A stretch of 64,000 nucleotides of DNA, from contig JAXCGZ010015129.1 in assembly GCA_037179515.1 (NCBI GenBank), positions 69,501 to 133,500 of the forward strand, written 5' to 3'. The stretch is from Halocaridina rubra. Taxonomy: Eukaryota > Arthropoda > Malacostraca > Decapoda > Atyidae. Below the pieces are notes generated by a model that searched no databases, had not been told where the DNA came from, and saw nothing but the letters and a program-made list of their open reading frames with translations. Below, piece by piece: positions 47,755 through 58,166 of this stretch (positions are counted from its first letter, which is position 1; each line of letters starts with the position of its first letter). The translations under genes were made by a program, and so were the position numbers.

Positions 47755-49192
47755 GATTACCTAATTGTGATTACCTAACTGTGTTTACGGGAAAGAGCCC
47801 AAAGCTCGTATCTTCCCGTCTCCTGATCGCTTCCATTTTAGACTTAGTGATACTTATCATACCTGTCCTTAAAACTATGGATTGAGATAGCATTAACTAC
47901 CTCCTCGCTTAGCCAATTCCAATTATCAACTACTCTTACACTGAAAAAGTATTTCCTTACATCCTGCAAAGAAGTTTTCTTACCAAGCTTCAAACTATGA
48001 CCTCTAGTTCTAGAGCCAGCCATATCGAAATATCGATCCCTATCCACTCTATCATAACCATGAAGGAATTTAAAGACTGTCACCATATCCCCCCTTACTC
48101 TTCTAGCTTCGAGTGATGGTAAGTCTAATTCCCTCAGCCTCTCATCATAACTGAGATTGCGTATTTCTGGCACCAGTTTCGTGGCATGTCTTTGAACTTT
48201 TTCAAGCTTAGCTATGTGCTTTTTCAAGTGCGGATTCCAAAAGGGGCCTGCATATTCGAGTTTTGGCCTCACATAGGTTACATAAATATTTCTGAACATT
48301 TCCTTGTCCATGTGCCTGAAGGCTACCCTTACATTTGATAAGAATGCATATGCTGCCCTTACTATGCCATTTATATGTATTTCTGGAGAGAAATCTGCCA
48401 GTATGTTTACTCCTAGGTCTCTCTCATTTTCTGTCTCTTGAAGTTGTACTCCAGCCACCGAGTAGTCAAGCTTGGGCCTTCTTGCACTTGTACCCATTCT
48501 CATTACCTTACATTTTGAAGTATTGAATTTCATTAGCCACTTTTCTGACCACTCATGCAGATTATTTAGATCCTCCTGAAGTTCTCTACCATAGTTCTCG
48601 TTTTTTACTTTCTTCACAATCTTTGCATCATCTGCAAACATATTCATGAATGAATTTACACACTCTGGTAGGTCATTTACATATACAAGAAACAAAAGTG
48701 GCCCTAAAACTGAACTCTGTGGAACTCCACTACTAACTCTTTGCGCATTTTTTAAGCACATGAGGAGATATGTCATCAGGACCTGTAGCTTTATGAACAT
48801 CTAAATCCATCAGCGCTTTGCATACCTCTGTGGCTGTAAGGTTGATGTTCTCTAATACCGGCCCTTGAGCTTCTATCACTGCAATCTGAGGGGGTGGGGT
48901 ATTTTCTACTGTAAATACTGACTGAAACTCCTTGTTCAATTCTTTGCAGATCTCTTCATCCGTCTCAGTGATGCTTCCATCCGCTCTCTTTAGCCTTAAA
49001 ACCTGTTCTTTTACCTTCAGTTTTCCTCTGATAAAGCTGTGGAAAAGCTTGGGATTTTCTTTAGCCTTCCTGGTGATGTCCCTCTCATAATCTCTCTCTG
49101 CCTCTCTCCTTTTACTTAGGTAGTCATTTCTTGCTCTTTTGTAGGTTTGCCAGGCATTTATGTTTTTTCTCCTCCTATACCTTTTCCAGCAT
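47755..49192 (-). mobile_element. CR1/Jockey-like LINE, 5'-truncated with internal deletion
   Basis: Minus-strand LINE inside the integrase of Gmr1-like copy 2, flanked by TTGT. The 5' part 48745..49192 (YKRARNDYLSKRREAERDYE, HKATGPDDISPHVLKKCA) is the pre-RT and first RT motif. 47844..48740 has SSGVPQSSVLGPLLFLVYVNDLP, catalytic FADDAK, then the long C-terminal region (YVRPKLEYA, QRHATKLVPEIRNLSYDERLRELDLPS). The middle of the RT is deleted at 48741. The 3' end has the repeated gtgattacctaatt tail. Nearly identical to the copy at 62735. Confidence 0.85.
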
Positions 49193-49463
49193 TTGTCCCA
49201 CTGCCTGGGTGTATCTATCACTAACTTGCTCAAACATCACTTCAGTATCCCATTATAACATTCACATCCTCCATTTGATTGGGCATAATAGACACTCATA
49301 CGAATGTGCTCCATTTCAAAGAGGTTACGGAAATCCTCATAGTGCCTACTTGTAAACTGACTTCCACTGTCAGAAGTGACCTGCTCAGGGAAGCCAACCC
49401 TGGAGCAGATTTTGAATAGGGCATGAGCGACTGCTTCGGTCGTGATAGAAGATAGTAGCACTG
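49193..49463 (-). pseudogene. Integrase middle part, Gmr1-like copy 2
   Basis: Core region with TSDSGSQFTSRHYEDF (Asn of DNG changed to Ser) and SNGGCECYN, in which catalytic Glu is kept. Interrupted on both sides by LINE insertions. Confidence 0.78.
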
Positions 49464-50608
49464 CCGCCGCCTTCACCACTGGAAACCACGTCCAATCCTG
49501 GAGACTGTTAAACTCCTGCTCATCACTCCAGACTGAGCTTGTTGCCATAGCCAACGCCCTCGACTTCTTCACCCAGCAAGGAGCTGACCATGCCCTAATT
49601 CTCTCTGACTCTAAAGGCGCCTTAGAGGCCATCAAGAAGCCACTCCTTAGAGACAATGTACGTATCATCACCACCATTCTCAGCCACTACCACAGGACAA
49701 CCAGCCTTGGAAAAGCCATCACTCTTGCCTGGATTCTCAGCCACGTCGGCATCAAGGGAAATGAGGAAGCCGCTCAAACCCCCAAACAAGCCACTCTTAG
49801 AGCAGAAATCCAAATATCTCTGCCTCCTGGGATTCAACAGATAAACACCAATGCCACCAAGTCACTCTTTAACGTCTTTATAACTAAACACAACCTGTGC
49901 ACTGACATTGGCTCCCCCCTCCACCTGGTGGTACAAAGCCACCACTGATCTTCAGCGAATCACCCTGCCTAAGAACCTTCGACGAAGCACGGCGGTCAAT
50001 GTGTACCGTGTGAGACTCGGGTACAAGTGCACCTGGCGAATATTGGATGATATCATCAGGGAATGCACCTTCTGCCAGGTAACCTCACCACATCCACTAC
50101 TCCACTACATCCTCGAATGTGATTCCTTTTCAGAAATTCGACGGAAAACTGGTGCCCCCGCAACATCCAGCGAAGATCCAAATGCCCCTCGTGTTGCTAG
50201 CTCCATAATCAGACTAGCAACAAACAGCTACATGACCAGTCTACTGAATATCATCAGTCAATACCCTCCACCAAGATAACTATATAATAACTCTTTCACC
50301 ACCAAAACAGGAATTCATTAAATTGTTTGATGTAAACTAATAATCCTCAACTGAACACTTATGTTTTCCACTATCTTTAGAGTTTTGCACAACTTCACCT
50401 GCGTGCAAAAACAGGAAAGTCCGATCGCCCTCAAGAGCGAATACCACCAACAATAAGCAAATTTCACCCCATCTCTGCACCAAAATAGGAAAGCCCATTT
50501 GCCCTCAAGATCGAATACCACCTCAATCAACAAATCTTACCCCACCTGTGGGCCAAAAAGGGAAGGTCTGCTCACCCTCAAGGGAGAACATCAACGAACA
50601 AACAGCAA
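49464..50608 (+). pseudogene. LINE 3' end: RNase H, zinc knuckle and repeated 3' UTR
   Basis: Plus-strand LINE fragment in the integrase. The RNase H-like part has LQTELVAIANALDFF (Glu), LILSDSKGALEAI (Asp) and ILSHVGIKGNEEA (His/Glu block). It is followed, after one shift near 49925, by YRVRLGYKCTW and the CxxC...H...C knuckle CTFCQVTSPHPLLHYILEC. This order is typical of I/R1/Jockey-type LINEs. The 3' untranslated part holds three 74-bp tandem units (50413, 50487, about 50560). The junctions match the empty site of copy 1 near 15294. Confidence 0.8.
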
Positions 50609-51425
50609 CAAGCATCCTGGTACCTTGTTGCCAGGTTGATGTATACCAGGAGGAACTGTTTCCCTGTGGACGAAGCAGGGTTAATAGGACCTAATATGCC
50701 AATAGTGACCTTGGAAAATGGCTGCGTTGAGAGCTTAGTTATGCCCATGGGGACTTTTAGTACCGGTGCCGTAGAGGCGGATTGACCGACAGGGCAGGAG
50801 CCCATGTATCTGTCCACCTCGTGGTACGTGTTTGGCCATGCAAAAGCCTTCTGAAGGAGGTGCTGAGCTTTTGCTTTGCCTCTGTGTCTGCTCAGAGGTA
50901 AATGGTGTGCCACATACATAGCCTGGCAGCATAACAAAGCAGGCACCACCAACAGTTTAAAGGTGTGGCCGTCTTTAGTCATATGCCTACAAAGGACTCC
51001 TCTTGCCGTAAATGTTCTTCCCCTGGTGACCTCTTGCATTCAGCGTTTGAGGCTGGGGCAGTCCTACTGCAGTTTGGTGAAGTCTGGACGGGACTTCAGT
51101 GGCTCTAGATGTGTATCATCTGGAAAGGGAGGGGGAAACTCCGCATTCCACATTACAGGTACTAACTGCTGCAGAGTCAATGGAGTCAGTTGGAGAATCG
51201 TCCTAATTCCTGGCGTCAGAGCCAGTAGTTGCGGCTGAAATGGCTTGTTGTGACTGCTTGAGGGATGTCCCACTGAAAAATGTCCTCATGGTAGAGGTTG
51301 GCCTAGAAGATAGGAGCTAGGTATAGTACACGACCCAGCAAGACTGGGTACATAAGCCCAATCAATGCCACAGCTTGGGCTTTTCCCTTGTAGTATATGC
51401 AATCCAGGTCAATGACACACCAGTG
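50609..51425 (-). pseudogene. Integrase N-terminal part and protease-integrase joint, Gmr1-like copy 2
   Basis: 50578..51039 has HHLPLSRHRGKAKAQHLLQKAFAWPN, MGSCPVGQ (second Cys lost) and GILGPINPASSTGKQFLLVYI. 51064..51273 reads continuously from the protease tail into the integrase start (LEPLKSRPDFTKLQ), showing one original pol frame. Confidence 0.78.
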
Positions 51426-51650
51426 TCATATCTGAGGTTCTCCTTCAGCAACCCACACACAAACGACCTTGCCAGCAAAATCTTCATCCCTGACAAATCT
51501 CTCGTCAACCAATATGCCACTGGGCCCTGTGTCGAGGGCTATCTCAGTTTCCACACCATTTATGATTCCTAGGCACGTTGGGACCATCTTGGGATCATCA
51601 TGTTCAGTGATATTGCACAGTGGCAACTTTGTACAGTGGTTCCTCGGCAT
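51426..51650 (-). pseudogene. Protease, Gmr1-like copy 2
   Basis: Active-site loop ALDTGPSGILVDERFVRDEDF, preceded by PTCLGIINGVETEI as in copy 1. A stop after GEPQI truncates it. Confidence 0.75.
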
Positions 51651-52698
51651 TATCCTTGGTGGATCTTTCTGGCCTTGTTTCTTTGGTATGGGCCGAGTGA
51701 GTGGTCAGACAGTTATGCTGGCCGCCTCTGTGAGAGGGAGTGTGGTGGCTCTTAGAGTTCGGATGAAATCCCTGAGAAGGTGGAGCAGGGTAGTTGCCCT
51801 TGCCTGTGAACTGCTGAGGCTTAGGTCTTACCGACTTCTCCTTCTTGAGTGAGGGTGCATGGCAGTAAAATAAGGCTTAGGAGTGTGAGGAGGATGAGCT
51901 GGATGATTGAAGCTCTGAGAAGGGCACTTGTGCTTCCCGTTCCTGTTATCTCCTTTTTGGTGAGAATCATGGCCTGCTGCGGGGGAGATGGCACTCGGAG
52001 GACAAGCCATGGGATCAGCCCTTCTTGCCCTTATATGGTCACAGAGATGTACTCCAGGCTGGTTGTGCTGGAGGTACTCGTTCACAGTGGCTAAACTTTT
52101 CTCGGACTTGATCTCATTTTAAGCTGGATCCTTACATATACAAGAAAGTCCGTAGGGAGGTTATTGGCAATTGAATCAAGCATCAAGAACGGATGCCACT
52201 TCTCTTAAGGACACTTTGCAACTCGCAACCAATCATCAAAGAGGCGAGCCTTGTGGTTGCCAAAGGCACTACAGTTCTCCTCCTTCAAAGGGAAAGCAAA
52301 GACAAACGTAGCATGACACTCGGCTGGCAAAAAGTTCTGCAAGGCAAGGAGTATGCATTTAACTTTCTCATAGTCCCTCAGTTGCCCATGGTCAAGTTTA
52401 TTGACCAGGGCGAGCAGTTGTTGTGACATGGAGGCGAGCAGCCAACAACTCTTCTCAGCCTCTGTGCCATCAATAGCGGTTGCAAGACTCTCGAAAGAGC
52501 TGATGTATGTATCAAGCGGTTGCTTGCCGTCATCCTCGTATTTCCGTATGTGTGAGGGCCTCTCACGAGGCTGGTCCCTATTTCCGAGTGAAGCACCACT
52601 TCAGGTTTTCCAGCTTTAATTTGAGCGAGCGCAAGCTCATGTTTTTGTTGGCCCTGCTCTTTTGCTTTCTCCTCTAGCTCAGCTCGGCGTGCAGCCAT
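51651..52698 (-). pseudogene. Gag, Gmr1-like copy 2
   Basis: Starts MAARRAELEEKAKEQGQQKHELALA, a coiled-coil-like N terminus missing from copy 1. Then, across frames, the capsid-like region (LFDDWLRVAKCP) and NEYLQHNQPGVHLCDHIRARRAD with the basic Pro/His-rich tail at 51828..52085. It shows that the stop in copy 1 gag was Tyr. Frameshifts lie near 52640, 52560 and 52200. Confidence 0.75.
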
Positions 52699-53525
52699 CT
52701 TCCCAAGAGCCCACTCAAGGAGCTTCTAGCCGGACATGCCGTATTACTCACCCAGAACAAACATCTCGTCAAGGTAGCTGTCACTATTGAATGTTTTGAT
52801 GGTTTCCTGTGACTGCCTGGTTTCCATGGTGATTTCCTGTGGCTGCCCGTCAGCCATGGAAGTTTTCTGTGACTGCCTGGTAGCCATGGTGGTTTCCTGT
52901 GACTGCCCGGTAGCCATGGTGGTTTTCTGAACAGTCAATAATAAAGTGCCAAAACAATTCAACTACAAAAAAAAAAAATCTTCAATAGTAAAAAGAATTG
53001 AAAGAACCACACAACATCAAAGAGAGAAAAAATTTCAACACCACAGTTCAAACTCACTATGAAGTGACTCAAAATACAATCAAGTGCAACAGCAGCAAAA
53101 TGTTGCAAAACCGTGCATGAAATACTGGTAATACAGGATGGCAGTTGAGCCTGCTTAACAGCAATATGCAGCCGTACCTGCAGTTATAGTGCAATTGAAA
53201 GGAATGAGCAACAACAAACTTTACGTACAAGCAACCGGTGCAAGAGCATACAAACAAGTAAAGTATAGCAGTCGTGCCTGCGTATGGACGCGTATGTGGC
53301 AGTACCAACAAGTTAAATGTCATAAGTAAAATTCTGCAGTGTTGCCAGAAGAGCACAGATCCTATGCAATACACACCAACGATAAGCTAACATCTTACAA
53401 GGCAACCAAATTGCAATCGCATTTATTAATAATGAGAAAGTTTATTTTTGAGTGATAACTCAGACACATGAAGGGCTTAACCTATGCTCAACAAACGACA
53501 CCAAACTTTTTCTTCCCAATCTATG
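52699..53525 (-). other. 5' leader of Gmr1-like copy 2
   Basis: Contains four or five imperfect repeats of about 33 bp around gtttcctgtgactgcctggt (52790..52930) and one 137-bp unit (53078..53214). It joins LTR sequence abruptly at 53526; the primer site and LTR end are deleted. Confidence 0.65.
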
Positions 53526-54189
53526 CTGTCTCGAATCCCGGAAGTGGTTAGCACAGTTTTCAATTTCTGGCACCACAGACAGATGCCAAGACTTTGGCCT
53601 CAACTCAAAGATCACCTTTGTCACACAGGCAGAATAGAATAGAGGACACTGCAATTGCAGAAACAGAAATGACACACTGTTAATAATGGGAAAACTGAAG
53701 GCACTAGCACACAAATAATGAATTTCCAATGTTATTCTACCCAGTGAAAATATATTGGTTTGTCACAGCTAACCAGAAATATTTATGCTACCGTAAGGGC
53801 ATTCAAAATCATTAATTATATGCCGGCATTAGCGTAAAACATTTTATTCACAATAAATGAAGGACAAACAAAACAAATACAGTATGTTTTCCTTAAATTG
53901 TCTGTAACCATAAACGTTTGCAATGCCAATAGAGCAAAATTACTTATTAATTATTTGCAACTTATATGACAAAACACTTTATTTACGATAAAGGAAGAAT
54001 ATACAAGATAAATATGTACAGGGAGTCCTCATATAACGTCGTTTCGACTTACGTCGTTTCGAGTTTACGACAAAGGCTTAAAAAATGTTGTTGTTTTTTC
54101 CTTTACCCTTCCTTCCTGGTCCTCTAGGGGTTAAAAGTTGGACCAGTTGGAGCAGCCAAAGGTTATTTCACAGATGATAATAAAGAGAT

Positions 54190-54320
54190 GTGATTACCTA
54201 ATTGTGATTACCTAATTGTGTTTGCGGGAAAGAGCCCAAAGCTCGTATCTTCCCGTCTCCTGATCGGTTCCATTTTTAGACTTAGTGAAACTTATCGAGA
54301 CTTAGTGAAACATGTTTAAA
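54190..54320 (-). mobile_element. LINE 3' tail fragment
   Basis: gtgattacctaattgtgattac and gggaaagagcccaaagctcg match the 3' ends of the LINEs at 47755 and 62735. Only about 130 bp is present. Confidence 0.75.
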
Positions 54321-54360
54321 TGAATATTTCTTATCTGTATTTACCAATGAAAACTTGGTT

Positions 54361-54643
54361 CGCGTTCTCACTGTATCGCGGTTTTTTTATTTTTTTGGCA
54401 AAATTTTTCTTTTTTTTCTTCTTTTTTTTACATTACTGTGACACCAGGATGGGCCAAAAAATGATAAAATAAAACAGACTTTATCAGGTTGTAAAGAGAA
54501 ACAGAGATGGAGAGTGTAATGACCTATCAAATGTAAAGGGATTATAAAAGATGTGTAATGAATATCTAGCTCTCTGCTGGGTTTTAATATACCACTACAT
54601 TACTTTCATGATGTCTGTTCCAATAATTCTGCTTAGATCTTAA

Positions 54644-54698
<55 letters not shown>

Positions 54699-55027
54699 AT
54701 TATTATTATTATTATTATTATCATTGGCAACAATAATTTTCCTTTGATGATGATTGTGGAGATTATTATCATCATCATCATCATTATTATTATTATTATT
54801 AAGGGCTCATCATTGTTTGTACATCTGTTGGTTTATTTACTTTTAATAACTGTGTAAAGTGCCCCTCCCTAGTCGGCTGGGACAAAGAGAGTGTGGGGGA
54901 TTGGGTAGAATAGAATGTTGGAGAGAGAGAGAGAGAGAGAATCTTTAAGTAACTCATGTTCATTCAACCAAAACTACATTATTTATAGTAAAATTATTAC
55001 GAATTCGTAATAATAATGATGATGATG

Positions 55028-55063
<36 letters not shown>

Positions 55064-55070
55064 GATGATG

Positions 55071-55125
<55 letters not shown>

Positions 55126-55186
55126 TAATAATTATAATAATAATTATAATCTCCCCAATCATCATCAAAGGAAAATTATTGTTGCC

Positions 55187-55218
<32 letters not shown>

Positions 55219-55526
55219 GATCTGAGGAGAATTTTTAGAATAGACATCATGAAAGCAATGCAGAGGTATGGTAAACCCAGCAGAGAGCTGGATATTCATT
55301 ACACATCTTTTATAATCCCTTCACATCTGACAGGTCATTACACTCTCCATCTCTGTTTCTCTTTACAGCCTGATAAAGGCCGTTTTATTTTATCATTTTT
55401 GGCCTGTCCTGGTGTCAAAATCATCTTAATTTTTTTTTTTTTTTTTAAGGCTGATCCTACTTCGCGCTTTTCCTGTCTCGCGCCGGGTCCCGGAACCGAA
55501 CTACCACGATAAGGAGGGGAACACTG
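54361..55526. mobile_element. Foldback MITE with Tigger-type ends (copy D)
   Basis: Left terminus damaged (gttctcactgtatcgcgg remains). The right end cgataaggaggggaacactg is followed by TA. Same arms and ATT/AAT tracts as copies A-C, but only a short (GA)n at 54920..54940. A short diverged centre suggests an older copy. Confidence 0.8.
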
Positions 55527-56520
55527 TATACGTTTTCTTTGTAATGAATTGTATAGTTTTCTTTTTCTCTCAACTGACTTTGTATACATTTAGATTTCGT
55601 GCAGCATGGTCGATATGTAAAGAAGATAGAATAATGTTTAGAACCAAGGAATATTAATAATACTATAATCTTGAAAATTAGATAAACCCCAAATAGAGTG
55701 AGTAAATAAATATTTTATGAGCAAGATATTGTGCCTGAATAGTGATAAGCAGTAGCTGATACGGAAGAGGCAAAACGTTTGCCGATAGAGGTTTGTTCTC
55801 CCGCATCCTCCTCCTCTTCTACCGCTTAATGCGATTGAATATTATGAAGAAAATTGAGAAAAAACATTAAGACCAAACAGCAAACAAATTTTCGATATAA
55901 TATCATCAGAGACATAGCGTGCGAGGGTGCATCAGTTGTTACGGAAGTGGCAAAGCGTTTGTGGATAGAGGTTCGTTCTCCCGCATCCTCCTCCCTTTCT
56001 ACCGCTTAATGCGATCGAATATTATGAAGAAAGTTGAAAAAAAGCATTAAGAACAAACAGCGAACAAACTTTCGATATAATATCGTCAGGGAAATAGCGT
56101 GCGAGGGTGCATCAACTGATACGGAGGCGTTATACGTTTGCATCCTCGTTCTCAACGCCATCATTTACGTCCCGGTGTATGCCTTGTTGCCCTCCGCATA
56201 ATAGAGTGCATTAATTTGTGTACTGTACAGTAAATCTGTATATCTTTTATACTGCACACTATTTGCAAGTTAATAAAAATAACTACAGGTCTTTCTGCTT
56301 TGTTATGTACTTATAAAATATGTTTTACTTCTCTTATATCTTTGGCATAGTGTGTCTATGGACAGTTGTGGAACAAGCTATGCCCATTATCATTGTTTCT
56401 TTTTGAAAATAAGTCGTTAAATTAAGCAAAAATTAAAATAGGCGGCACTTCCGAGAACCTATCTTTGCGTTATTCCAAGAACTGGGTGTACACATACACA
56501 GACTCTCCTTATAATATACT
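55527..56520. repeat. Spacer with 180-bp tandem repeat
   Basis: Blocks beginning tacggaag (55760, 55940) and tacggagg (56120) give about 2.2 units of 180 bp, sharing ttctcccgcatcctcctcc and accgcttaatgcgat. No coding motif recognised. Confidence 0.75.
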
Positions 56521-56529
56521 TAATATAAT

Positions 56530-56780
56530 AAATACTACAAGGGATGATGTAATAAAAGAAATAGATAAAGTAAAGACTCATAAATCCAGGACCTGATGAA
56601 ATTATATGCTAGAGTATTAAAGAAGTGCAAGGCAGAGCTTAGTTGTCCACTAACTGCACTATTCTATAATTTAATCAAATTAGGATTGTTACCCAAGGAG
56701 TGGAAATTGGCAGATGTAGTACCAATATTTAAAAAAAGAGAAATTGTTAAAAAGAAAAACTATAGCTCTGTATTTTTTCT
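56530..56780 (+). pseudogene. LINE reverse transcriptase fragment
   Basis: YARVLKKCKAELSCPLTALFYNLIKLGLLPKEWKLADVVPIFKK is split across two quotable blocks: YARVLKKCKAELSC and LGLLPKEWKLADVVPIFKK. These are RT motifs just after the GPDE block, of CR1/Jockey type. It ends at FKKR. Confidence 0.75.
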
Positions 56781-58166
56781 TTTTAAATTCAATATAATTT
56801 TTCAATATAACCAATTGTATATATAAAAATAAAGAAATAAAGCCATTAAATTGATAAAAAAAGAGATACTAGTGTAAAATTTTTCATGTTTATAAGTGTG
56901 TTTTATATCTTATAGTTTTATTTTCTATAGATTATGTATTGAATTTTCTTTTGCTTTCCAGACTCACCTGCCTGCCCCTGTCTCGTCAGAAGCTGTCATA
57001 GCAAGCTTTCTTCAGATAAGCAAGTCTCTCCCTCCCTATATAAGCATACCACATGAGTACAGTATACTGTACAGGTACTATTTACAGTTTTGTACAATAC
57101 AGTAACACATTACAGTACAAGTATTGAAGTGTAATATAGTGCAGATATTTTCATGTATATGTGTTTTGTTACTATACTGTACAGTACATGTATACTGAAC
57201 AGTACCTGTATATTATGTTAATTTTAAAGTTTAGGAATAGTATTAAGATTAGTTTTAGCAATTTTTTTAAGAACCATTAGGACCACTGGATCCCCTTAAT
57301 TTTTTTTTTTTTTTTTTTTTTTAGGGACCCAGGTTCGAATATAAGTGAGCTCCGACTTACGTCGCTTTTCGACTTAAGTCGCCTGTCAGGAACGGAACCC
57401 TGACGTTATATGAGGACTCTCTCTATTCATTCAATTTTGAATAGCAAGAAGTATTTGCAGTGCCAAAAGAGCAAAACCACCTTTTGAAGTATCCGCAACT
57501 TATAACTCTAAACACTTTATTCCCAATAAATGTAGATTCAGCATGAGAAATACAGTATGTATTCATTAAATTGTGGTTACCAAGGAACATTTACAATGCC
57601 AACAGGGCAAAATTACTTATCAATTATTTGCAGTTTATAGCGTAAAACACTTTAGTTAAATTATCAATAATTTGCAATTTATAGCGAAAAAACACTTTAT
57701 TTACAATGATAGAAAGGGGTGAAATGATATTAGAATTATTTGGGAGAAGGAATAGATTTGTACATGGTAATGAGCAATTTTCTGAGGGCGAAAGTTTACT
57801 GTAGTACCCGCAATGAAAGAAATGTCTTATCAGTGTATGTCGGCGGTAATTTCCAGGTAAAGGAATTAAATTTAGCAAATGAGATACCGGTTAGGTAATC
57901 TATAAATGTTCGTTTCATATGGGAATGGAACTGAGAAAAAAATTTCTCGGGATTCGACTGACGAGCTTTACCATACACTATCTCTCACCTTGTTTGTGCC
58001 AGATGAATTCCTGTGAAGACGCCACGTAAAGAGGGTTTGAAGTAATCGGGACTGACTGCTGAGGTGAGATCTTGCCTCTGGTAAGTTTGGCCGCCAAATG
58101 AGAGTGATCAAGCGTCCATCTTGGTGACATCATCATTCGGCCTCCCTGTAGGATGTATATCCAGAG

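Larger units (their letters stand above)
54019..57423. mobile_element. TIR DNA element with cagggagtcctcatataacg ends, TA target
   Basis: The left end cagggagtcctcatataacg and the right end (reverse complement gagagagtcctcatataacg) are inverted repeats, flanked by TA (54017-54018, 57424-57425). The uninterrupted LTR at 22680 gives the empty site (aagataaatacagtattcattc), confirming the boundaries. No transposase is found. It carries a LINE tail, MITE D, a 180-bp repeat and a LINE RT fragment. The TA target and end style suggest the pogo/Tc1-mariner superfamily. Confidence 0.8.

Noticed and set aside
56896..57105. Possible host exon after a pyrimidine-rich stretch ending ctttccag
   Set aside because: The frame has no recognisable homology or clear donor, and it lies inside a TIR element; kept as non-coding.
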